64,000 bases of DNA from Deuterostichococcus epilithicus (lineage: Eukaryota; Chlorophyta; Trebouxiophyceae; Prasiolales; Stichococcaceae), in NCBI GenBank assembly GCA_033439295.1, contig JAVTLE010000004.1:496012-560011 (forward strand), in the 5' to 3' direction. Positions 33,801 to 42,582 of this stretch are shown here, in pieces. Under the pieces are notes generated by a model. The model made no database searches and was not told the DNA's origin. It saw nothing but the letters and a program-made list of their open reading frames with translations. Every line of letters begins with the position of its first letter. Within the stretch, counting starts at the first letter, position 1. Made by a program: the position numbers and the translations under genes.

Positions 33801-36253
33801 CATGGCGACTGCGCGGGGCACGCGGCGCGGCGGGCGGTCCTGTTGCCCGCACCCTTCGTGCTGATGGCGCTGCTGGCGCACCGCCTGGTGTTCAGGTGCG
33901 TTTTGGGGTTCTAGGGCGATATGCCCAGTGAGCGCTGATCAGTGGTGGCCGTCCCGGGGCGCCCTGGAACGTGTGACCGCTCAGTTTGAGTTCGCAAGTG
34001 TGTAGGATGTGCTGTGGCTGCGCTGCGGCCAGCGCACAGGCGGCACTGGTGCCAGGGGGTGACAGGGGGTCGACCTCGTGATGTTGTAGGAATCGATCTC
34101 GGAACCGTCATCCTGCAGCGCCCTTAGTGAAACGCTTAGTAGCTATTGTCGGCTTGTCACACGCCCACTCCCACAAGCTGCTGGTCCCAGTGTTGGAGAA
34201 GCACCGGCACGTAGCAGGCGGCTGGCGATGTCTTGCGGCGCCATTGCACTGCTGCGCCTTTGTCGGCAGCCGGCGACCCACCTCCGGAGGCTGCCGCTGT
34301 TCACTCAGCCAGGCTGCTGGCACCGCCACAGGCATCTGCGGAGGGGCGGCGGCAGCAGCGGAAGCGGCAAGGGGCGCGAGCGCGGCGGCATGTCGCACAT
34401 GGCGCTGCAGCGGACGGCCTCGATGCCGGCAGCAGCGTTCGCTCTGCCGCAGGCTTTCCAGGTGTGTTTTGAGTGCAGCCGACACCGGGTGGCGCGCCCA
34501 AATCTCAGCGCGGCACTGTCAGAGCGGTGCCCTGCCGCCCCAGCGGCTGACGCAGGCCTATCGCACGTGCCCCACCTCACAGCCGCGCTGGGCTGTCCTC
34601 GCAACCGGTCGTGTGTGCCTCTCGGCTCCGTGGTCCGGGGCGGCTCTCACGCTCTGGTCGCTGCAGGCCACTGCCACGGGCATGGGCCGAGGCTGCTTCA
34701 GCGCGGCAGCATCAATTGCGTGCTGCATCCGGCGTGGCTTCCTGAGGCAACGGCATCGGCTTGGGCTCACGTCCCCTTGCCAAAGCGCAGGCCATTGCTG
34801 TGGGCGCAAGCTGGCGCGGCGGCGCTCGCCATTATGCCGTGTTCGGCAGCCCTGTATACAAGACCGCAGCGTCACCAGCAGCTTGCTTTCGACTGCGTGG
34901 CCGCAGGCCATTGCAGTGGGCGTGGGTCTTGCCTGCTTTGGCGCGGCGGCAGTCGTCGTGGCGGTCCTGGTGCCCATGGACATGCGGCCGCGGCATGCGT
35001 GGCCGCTGGCCAGCGAGTGGCTCGTCTTCTCCTTCTGCGCGCTGCTCGTTGCCTGGTTCACGGTGGGCGCCCTTTCTTGAAAGGGAGTCTTCGAAAAGGA
35101 CTAATTCAATCAGTCTATTATTTGAAATAGTCTCCGGCACAGCAAAGCACCTTTCAGCATGCGGTGTCTTCAAGAGGATTTGATCACGGATGTCAGGGAG
35201 CGGCAGGTGCCAGCTGAGATGGGATCGGTGCATGTGCGGGCAGCAGCGAGCGTGCCTCCTTTTGCTGCCTCGACGTGGTACTTGGTGTCGTCCTGTGCCT
35301 GGCGCACCCTTCTGCAAGATCAGTTGGCGGTGCAACACCGCGGGCCCGGGGGGGGAGGGGGGCAATGCAATNGAGGAAGCANGGCGTGAGCACGGCGGGC
35401 TCTCCGTCTGCACAGGAGTTGCAAGCCGGAACGTCGTGCAGCTCCACTCCCTCTTTCCCATCTTGTCAATGCACTCGCCGCAGGTGTGCTACCACAGGGG
35501 TACAGGGGCCGGCGGCGGCGCGGCAGCCAGCGCCGCAGGCGTGGTGCCGATGTCCTCCAAAAAGCCCTCCGTTTCCGTCCTCATCTCATGCTGGTAATCA
35601 CCAGCAAAGCCCTTTTTGAAAATATCCATCAGTGTCGTGCAACCTGCCGCAGGTGTGCTACCACTGGGGCCGCGGCACGGCGGCGGCGGGCGGCGGCGTC
35701 GCGGGGCTGCGCGCCGCCGGGGGGCGGCCGGTGCCAGGGTACTACTACCAGCAGCATCCCTGGCTGCGCACCGCGCTGTGAGCCCCTCTCCGCACTCTGT
35801 AGCTCCTGATATCTCCTGATATCGGGGAGATCTATGTTGTGTTCGCCGGCCCTGGACAGCAGACATGCTGGGGGTGCGGGGGCTGGCAGCGCGGGTGGAC
35901 TGTCAAAGGCACAACAGATAGTTGTCACCTGCTGACAGTGCAGCAGGTGTTTGGCGGCAGGGCCAATTTTCGTAGTCAGCCTTGACGGCTAACATGCTGC
36001 GGTGCAGCTGCAAAGGCATCAAGCATCCCATGCTGACGGGAGCTCCTACATGCACAGGTACATGGCAGTCGGCTCGGTGCTGATAGTTGCCGGCCCCTGG
36101 ACGGCGGACATGCTAGGGGTGCGCGGCCTGGCAGCGCGGGTGGTGGTGTGCCTGGCGGGCGCCGCCGGCATCGCCGTCGCCTGGACCTTCGCCTTCATAC
36201 AGCTGGCCACCACCTGGTTCGTGGCCGGCAAGGCGGAGGCCCTGTATCGATAG
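30888..36253 (+). CDS. Inositol phosphorylceramide glucuronosyltransferase (IPUT1/PGSIP6-like, GT8)
   Basis: This Golgi GT8 enzyme adds glucuronic acid to inositol phosphorylceramide, the first sugar step of plant GIPC sphingolipids. Exons: 30888-31684 (signal GLLLALALLASQCCW, glutamine-rich linker, then AYVTLLYGEPFMLGVRVLGQSL), 32028-32248 (RFWAVYTKLAIFNLTEYSR), 32576-32759 (VVFLDADTIVTRNMDEAF with the DxD motif; HSERLNSGVLVVEPS), 33127-33309 (GDQGFLNSYF), 33674-33895 (RVMHFTLGIGKPWHWFATWLV), about 34907-35060 (membrane segments), about 35653-35770 and about 36057-36253 (further membrane segments ending FVAGKAEALYR). The C-terminal multi-spanning layout matches PGSIP6. The intron after 32248 starts GC, not GT. 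The glutamine/alanine-rich linker (31000-31590) is longer than usual. Four introns hold ghost copies. Confidence 0.88.
31649..31940 (+). repeat. Three-copy ladder at the end of IPUT1-like exon 1
   Basis: The real exon end (GGGGCAGAGCCTGCGCGAGA...CCAG|GTGGG) is followed 124 bp later by a copy reading LGQSLHETGAIR and again by an AG|GT. About 122 bp further on (near 31897) is a weaker copy, GGGGCGGGGCCTGCGAG. Confidence 0.75.
33546..33620 (+). repeat. Ghost copy of IPUT1-like exon 33674-33895
   Basis: The copy reads RVMHFMLGTGAVALARHL, against RVMHFTLGIGKPWHWFATWL. Equivalent positions are 118 bp apart. The acceptor-like GCAGG is kept. It is about 75% identical by eye over the first 60 bases. 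Confidence 0.8.
34310..34850 (+). repeat. Multi-copy ladder upstream of an IPUT1-like C-terminal exon
   Basis: The exon begins GCAGGCCATTGC at about 34903. Clear copies begin at 34787 (GCAGGCCATTGCTGTGGGCG) and 34663 (GCAGGCCACTGCCACGGGCA). Weaker GCAGGC starts occur at about 34552, 34449 and 34324. Steps are 116, 124, 111, 103 and 125 bp. The two nearest copies are convincing; the outer three rest on short words. Confidence 0.6.
35478..35550 (+). repeat. Ghost copy of IPUT1-like exon near 35653
   Basis: GCAGGTGTGCTACCAC occurs at 35480 and at the true acceptor, 35649. After it the copy continues with a GGGGCCGGCGGCGGCGCGGC stretch like that of the exon. The step is 169 bp, larger than in most other sets. 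Confidence 0.65.
35845..36015 (+). repeat. Two ghost copies of the last IPUT1-like exon
   Basis: The real exon has PWTADMLGVRGLAARVVV. A copy at about 35850-35900 reads PWTADMLGVRGLAARVD in one frame and is nearly identical over 50 bases. A weaker copy with CTTGACGGCTAACATGCT lies at about 35980. The ACATGCT word falls at 35863, 35992 and 36108, steps of 129 and 116 bp. Confidence 0.8.
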
Positions 36254-37190
36254 CTGCCTTGCTGCGCTGGTGGTGGCGGCGGCCGCGGCGGCACGCCGGC
36301 TGCAGGGCAGGGCAGCGGAGAGCAGCGGCAGGGCAGCGGCAGCAGCCTGCCTGCTTCAGGACTGTGACGACCTTCTCCACCCCACCCCTGCACCCAAGGG
36401 TGGTTGACAACGGCGGCAGCAGAAAACGGCGCCACGAGCGGCGGCGCAATCCGCTGCCCGACGCAGCCTGGTAGGATGCATGCGCGGTGGCTCTGGTGCA
36501 CCGGGCCGCGGCCGCCGTGTCAGCCAGACACAGCGCTGCGCGGGAAGATTGCCGCTGAGGGTGTTTCGGGGTGGCTGGGTGCGGCCGCTCCGCTGAGTCC
36601 GTCACTGTTGCAGCCTCACCAGGCTGCACATCCAAGGCAGCACGGCAGGCACATAGTGAGGGTGTGAGTGGTGGGGGGAAGCTCTCTTCGGCATGGTGTT
36701 GTCAGTGGCTGAACAGAGCCGTGGGAGCAGCTGAAGCAAGTGGAAGGCCCAATGTGCGCGGCCTCTTGTTTTGGACACTAGTGCAGCGTGCAGACATGCG
36801 CTTGCATGTTGTGTGCAAGTTTCGATTCATCTGCAAAGGTCAATTGATCTTTAGCCTGAGACACGCGGTTAAGATCCAGGGTCATTGGGGACCGGTTCAG
36901 ATTTTGGTTTGGCAGGGTGCCGTCGACAATGAAATATGTGCACGTACGCGCAGCTCAGCCAGCTTAAATCAGCTAAGTATCACACGTCTTCGGTGCGGGA
37001 ACTCGGACACTCCCAAGGTGCTCGAAACAAAATAAAACAAAATAACACAAGTGCGCAGCAGGCCGCTCTCTCGCTCACTCGAGACTGGTATTTCTACATC
37101 GCGCACACTCTGCACCGTTCAACTGCCTATGTCTGCATCATTTTCCAGTGGTTCCGCAGGCATCATTGGTCACGCTGCGTTGGGCAATGG
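36254..37190. other. Intergenic region, no gene called
   Basis: This lies between convergent IPUT1-like (+) and hypothetical (-) genes. The first part is GC-rich and probably 3' UTR; the rest is closer to average composition. No motif-bearing frame is visible. Confidence 0.35.
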
Positions 37191-38071
37191 TGAGGACACT
37201 ACTCCTGCCACACTGTTGCCGCCAGCATTGTTGATGCCAAAGCGTGCAAACATGATTTCTGATCACTGGGTCCGTGTCATGCCGTTCCCCGTCTAGAAGT
37301 GCCTCCAGTGCCCTCTACAACCTGCTGTGTCTCGGTGTTGTTGAACAACAATGTCCCATCGGCAATGCTGGTTGCTGGAGACGGCGCCAGCCTGCACAGC
37401 AATAATCAGCATATCTGCTAGAATTATTGGCGGCTCCCAACCCTGATGTGCATGCACAGCAACTCCGGAGCCGCCCACCTCTGGGTATCGAAATCGTGCT
37501 GCCATTCCGGCTCAGCCCACCAGTTGATGGCCAGGCTGGCTGCACTTGCGAAGGCAGATGGGTCCAGCAGTGCCGGTCCATTATTGGCAGGCAGCTGCAG
37601 CGGCAGCGGCAACACGATAGTGACGGGTGCTGGAGTGCCCTGCGCCAGAATATACAGGCAATTGCAATGAAATCTGCACAAAGGTGGCAACGAACGCATC
37701 TCTTCACTTACGTGATGCATCATGCACATTATCAGCAGGGCAGCATCCTCTCTTGATTGTTCTCGTGGCCTTTCGACCAGGGCCGCAGAGCACATGTAGT
37801 GTCCATCGGCGGGGGCTGGGATTGTCACCCAACAACAGCGGCGGAAGAATCTGCCCGAGATGGAGGCTGTTTGCCGCCGCTCGGCGTGGTGTCCAGTCAT
37901 CAGCACCAAGGCAAGTGCCAGGGCAGTGAGGGCTGCCAGCGCCGCCGCGGGCGCTGCTCGCTTAAAGCGGCATGTGCGTGCGCGGCATGTGCATGTGCGC
38001 CGCCGGTGCACAAGTGCAGACCGCCCGCTGTACTTCAGCAGCAGCTGCAGCTGCTGACTTTTGCTTCTCAT
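37180..38071 (-). CDS. Hypothetical secreted protein (exon structure uncertain)
   Basis: I do not recognise this protein. On the minus strand, a hydrophobic stretch AALAALTALALALVLM (about 37900-37960) could be a signal or anchor. An exon at about 37430-37640 reads PAPVTIVLPLPLQLP and INWWAEPEWQHDFD. A possible exon at about 37280-37390 reads ADGTLLFNNTETQQVVEG, ending in a stop. Another frame (FARFGINNAGGNS, about 37185-37270) is also open. Phases were not resolved, so which pieces belong together is a guess. Confidence 0.35.
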
Positions 38072-38772
38072 CTGTTGCAGCGCTGCTGCACGGGGGCGGA
38101 AATAGGGCCGAGTGCATTCGCCAGCAGATCAGGGCTCCGTCAGCAGATGCGAACAGAGCTGGCAACCCTGTACAAAGCCTCGTCGGCAACAAGCAAACAA
38201 GCGGTGGGAGTTCAGGCGGTCTTCTCGGCTGGAGGATGGCCAGCCGGCTTCTCATTGGGGTTCATTCTGTGCTTCTGTTGATGCTTGAGCTGACCGAGAG
38301 AAGCCAGCGCGAGAACGTGTCAGTATCTGCATGTGATGAGCATGTGCCGAGAGCTGACAAGTGGCAGACGGGATGCTATTTTCGCTGGCTGGGCTGCCAG
38401 ATTTGCAGGCTTTCGTCACAGCGCTGATTGCACTTGATTTTGCCTGCCCGCTAGAGCGATGCTCATTGCTCAAGAAGCAGACTGCTACAGCATGGTACCA
38501 CCGCTCCACTGATATTGGGTTGTCCTCACAGCAACAGGTTCGCGTGGACACAACCAGTAGGTTCGTGCCCACCGTTCGCCGTACTGCCAGCTTCATCAGG
38601 CTTTCCCATCAAAAACAGACACCACAGACGCCCACCAACAAATCAGGCAGGGTAGTGGTTGGCTTCTTCAGAGTAGCCTGCCGCTATCGACTGCAGTAGT
38701 GTGAAGAACATGCGCTGTTGGGCGCAACCACTTCAGTGGCACAGCACCACAAATACTTCGAGCCTCAAAAGC

Positions 38773-39946
38773 TCAGGCGACCGGCGCTGGAGCGCCGCTG
38801 TACGGCTGAGCTGCCGGCTGCGCTGCTGTCTCCTCACCGCTGCCGCTGCCGCCAGCAGGTTCTGCTGCGGGCGCCTGCACGGGTGCCCCTGCCGCTGCTG
38901 TGCCCTTCGACTGTGCTGCCACATCTGGCTTCTCCTCCTCTGACTTTGCCGGCGGCGCCGGCGCCGCAGCGGCGTCTGCCGGGGCGCCTGCCACCGCCTT
39001 GGCGTCTGCTGATGCGCCGGCGGCGCCATTGGAACCAGCAGCCAAAGCGGCAGCGGCGTCCGCCGGCGCGTTTAGAAGGAGGAAGTTGCCGAGCCACTTC
39101 ACAGGCTCCTGCGGCTTTTCCCTCACCAGCTCCTGCACACTTGCACAGTAAGACCTCAGGGGCGGCGCAGGCATGTCAGCAATCTGACCCTGCGTGTTTG
39201 CTGCCAGGCCTTGCCCTGCCGAAAACTGATGTCGCCAGGCCGCCGCACCCATGAACCCTAGCCTGACTGCCGTGGATGACAGACTCAGAGCGGCGCATGC
39301 CAGGCAGTTCAGAAGGAGGGAATCAGACAGCACCTGCAGGCCCGCCGTCAGCAGCGGCACGACGGTGGAGTCTAGGTATGGCCGCACGCCGGTGTCGCCG
39401 GAGGTCTTGGGCGCCCGCGTCCGCTTCGGTTTCGGCGGGGCGCCCTGCAAAAGGTGCACTGCACGGTCGTCTCGTGGGCACGCCTGGATGCCGGACGGTG
39501 CGTGCGCCACAGCTCCCTCTAACAGGGCATGTACATTAGATGCTACCGGCAGGCTTCCTAACCCGAGCTACGGCTGTTCAGGTCTCTTGAGATGCACTGG
39601 TCAAGCAGACACCGTTGCACGATGCAGGGAGCTGCCATGGCATGCACATGCGATGCGTATGGCCAGCCAGTGCATTTCAAAGATGTGGCCATGTCGCCGA
39701 GCAGGCGATACTTGCCTTCGCCTTAGCATCACCGTTGGCCCCGGCGGCTGCCTTGTCATCCAGCGGCCGCTTGGCTCCGGCAGAGGCACCTGCAGGCGCT
39801 CCGTTTGCTGTGCCGGCAGGCTTTGGCACCGCGGCCGCATCTGGCTGCGCCGCAGCGGCTGGGTCGGGCGCAGCTGCAGTGCTGGGAGGTGCGGCTGGCG
39901 CGGGAGCATCGACGGTAGTGTCCATAGGCTGCGCTGTGTCGGCCAT
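38773..39946 (-). CDS. DPY30/SDC1-like COMPASS (histone H3K4 methyltransferase) subunit
   Basis: This is a Dpy-30 motif protein, the small dimerising subunit of COMPASS/MLL-type histone H3K4 methyltransferases, also found in axonemal proteins. Exons on the minus strand: 39716-39946 (MADTAQPMDTTV start, alanine/proline-rich, basic KRPLDD), 39334-39444 (PPKPKRTRAPK nuclear-signal-like stretch, then VRPYLDSTVVPLLTAGLQ) and 38773-39132 (ELVREKPQEPVKWLGNFLLLN, then a long alanine-rich tail). The joined LDSTVVPLLTAGLQ|ELVREKPQEPVKWLGNFLL is the classic Dpy-30 helix pair, split by an intron. The first intron uses a GC donor (AAG|GCAAGT). The alanine-rich extension of about 85 residues makes the protein longer than usual DPY30. 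COMPASS rather than flagellar function is inference from the basic stretch. Confidence 0.85.
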
Positions 39947-40500
39947 GCTGGACCAGCTTTCGGAGTTTTTCAAATCTTGCACTGTGATCAGGTTGAATCG
40001 TGCGGCACAGCGCGGGGTGAATGGTATCAGCAGTGCACAATCAGCTCATGGCACGATGCAAATGGTTCTCATATACAGCGGCTGCTGCTCGCAACAATCG
40101 AGACGCTAGGGGAATACACGAACGCTTGCGTTAAATCGTCACCCATAAGGGGATGAGAAATGCCCGAAATGGATCAGACCGATGCAAGTGTACAGCCTTT
40201 GCCATTCACATGACTGCGCGCCAGAAGTTGTGTTTAAAGAGATTGCTTCATCTAGGAAACGCGGTCTGAAGACCGTCCACCATCGTAGAAATGGCATCGT
40301 GCATGGCTTCGAGCGGTCAGATGGCGTGCAGTTGCAGCGTACGGCTGCTACAACGACAGCGTGCCATCGCAGGTGACTAAGTGCACCATCGCATCAACTG
40401 AACCACTTGGGCAACGCTTGCATCTGATGAATGCATCCGGAAGTGGCTGCCACCTAGCTTCGCATGCAGGGAGTGACACGGACTTTGAGACAGCTTGCAT
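39947..40500. other. Intergenic region between divergent DPY30-like (-) and proline-rich (+) genes
   Basis: No recognisable exon. It should contain the promoter of the DPY30-like gene. Confidence 0.3.
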
Positions 40501-41851
40501 TTGTTGCATTAGCAGTCAGCATGTACAGCATTTGATCATTCACTTGAAGCTCAGCCAGGTGTGCAGTAATATCGTGCTCAATGTCAACGGCTGCCGAGGC
40601 AACACACAGGGGTCGACCTGCAAGCAGCTTCCTAACTTTCGCTTGCAACGCGCTGCAGGACCAGCCCGCGCCTGCTGGACCGCTCAGCAGGTCTCCCAGC
40701 CGCAGCATCGCATGGCAGTCTGGCGGCAGGCAGCGCCGCTGACGCACGCGTCTGGCGCCATCCCGCAGTCGCCTCCTGAGTGGGAGCCACCATCGCAGGT
40801 GCACCTTGGGACATCATGGACAGCCGTATCATGTCATATGATCACGTAGCCTGGCGCGGTTTGCAGCCTACAGGCGTACGCTTGTGCAAGGTTGCAGGCG
40901 CACTTTGTTGCGAGCTCGCATCTACGCGCAACGGGATGGAACATCATTGCCAGGTGCATGTCGAGTCTGCGAGGGCGGTACACAGCAGGGCATGGTGTTG
41001 TCGCTCAAGATCCACTCAGCCAGCCAGTGCAATTGGACGGTCCACCATGACCATGGCTGATCGATGTTGCTTCTTGCCTGACTGTAGACCCCCACCAGCC
41101 CGCCGGGCACGACGCCGGAGTTTACGCCGCCGAACCGGCCGGAGATCACCCCAGGGCAGGGCAACCCCACTCCGGAGTACTCGCCCCCTGGACGCATCGC
41201 GCCGCCGGAGCGGCCGGAAACCCCCCAGCCAAGCAGAAAGTGAGCCACCCCTCTGTAGGACTCTGTAGGCCTCTGCAGGAGGCACCATCTACGGCAAGAC
41301 CTGGGGAGGAGGGTGTGGGTGCTCATGGTGATGCAGGGGACGGAGCGTTCGAGGCTACTCTTCCTACGCATGGGCAGCAAGCTGTGGTAGGGCGTGCACA
41401 CGACGCCAGTTGAACTGCACGCAGCGTAGCCGCGTCGCAGGGTGGCATGATCTTGCTGAGCCAGCTACTGGACGACAATCAAGTCTTGGCTCAAGAGACT
41501 TAACTGGTGCAGGAGCTCATACACCCCTGCACTGTGCACTTGCGCGTTCTGAAGCTGCCGAGCCCGAGCTCGAGCCCTGTGTCATTGCCTTCAGCCTCGC
41601 CAGGGCGGGCTCTCCACCGCTGGCATCGCGAAGACATGTACCCGGACATGTCACATACAAAACCCTCTTGTGCAGCCACGTTACTACTTTCATCATTCGT
41701 TTCCCCTGCCAGGCCGGACTCGACGCCGGCGCCGCCAGAGATCCCCGGCAAGCCGGCGCCGCCAGACAACCCGCCCGACACACCCTACCGCCCCGATGAA
41801 CCGGTGCCAGAGTCAGACCCGGGCGCGCAGCCGGACGGTGGCAGCAAGTAG
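40500..41851 (+). CDS. Proline-rich, extensin-like protein (partial model)
   Basis: The 3' half is supported by two frames with clear proline-rich composition. About 41088-41243 reads TPTSPPGTTPEFTPP and PEYSPPGRIAPPERPETPQP. About 41710-41851 reads RPDSTPAPPEIPGKPAPP and continues to a stop after DPGAQPDGGSK. Such Ser/Thr-Pro-rich modules are typical of algal hydroxyproline-rich wall or surface proteins. A cysteine-containing upstream frame (about 40560-40630, CSNIVLNVNGCRG) may be an earlier exon, but I cannot prove splicing. The start is not defined. Confidence 0.4.
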
Positions 41852-42582
41852 CCGCCGCCGGGACCCTGGCTGCTTGGGCTGGTGGCGCTACGTGCCGCTA
41901 GGCCCCTAGCCGCTGGGAGTTTCTGGCTGCCGGGGCCGAGTCGACATGATGCCGGACCTCAAGAGCTCTGGACCAGTTGGGGGACGACGCAATAGAATTT
42001 ACTCATACTTGGCCATCGATGCTGATCGTTGCTAGCGTGCTAGATTCGTGGCTGAGTGTGGTGCAGCCGTGGGCGCCTGAGCGCGCACGCTAGAAGGCGA
42101 GGTGGTGAACTGATCAAGCTGCTGATGGTGTCGTGGACTCGCAAACTCAGCCTGTGGTGCACATGCAAGTTGCCGCTGTAGCAGCGCAGGTGCCGGCGGG
42201 GAAACGGTGTCGAACCTAACTTGCCCTGCAGATAGCCACAGTTTTGGGCATAAAAAGCGCTGCGCTACCCTGAAATGCAACAGCTGCCGCCTGCCAGCTG
42301 GCAGACCCCGCCTGAGTGCATTCCACCCGCTCGCACCTAGGTTATCGTTTCCTTAGTTGCGGGGACAGTAGCGGGGACAGTAGCGGGGACAGTAACGATA
42401 AGCTGCCGCCTGCAAATCGGGCGGTGCTTTCGTACCCCGCCCCTTCCATGTTCAGCCCCCTGCGGCTACGAGAAAGTGCAGAGACGCTGAAAGGTGAGTC
42501 TGTGGTCTTTGGTGTATCTCCTCAGTCCAGTCCACCTACCTTGTCGACACAGGAATAAGCTGCGATTGCATCGGGAGGCAGC
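41852..42582. other. Intergenic region and SR-gene promoter, with small tandem repeats
   Basis: No coding exon is seen. A 14-bp unit GCGGGGACAGTAGC is repeated three times at about 42358-42395. CTGCCGCCTGC recurs at about 42284 and 42402, a 118-bp step, which may be another duplication of the ~120-bp type, here in a promoter. Confidence 0.4.
42358..42396 (+). repeat. Triple 14-bp tandem repeat upstream of the SR gene
   Basis: GCGGGGACAGTAGC occurs three times head to tail, the last ending in GTAACG. It is flanked by TTATCG on the left and CGATAA on the right, a short inverted repeat. It lies about 190 bp upstream of the SR start codon. Confidence 0.75.
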
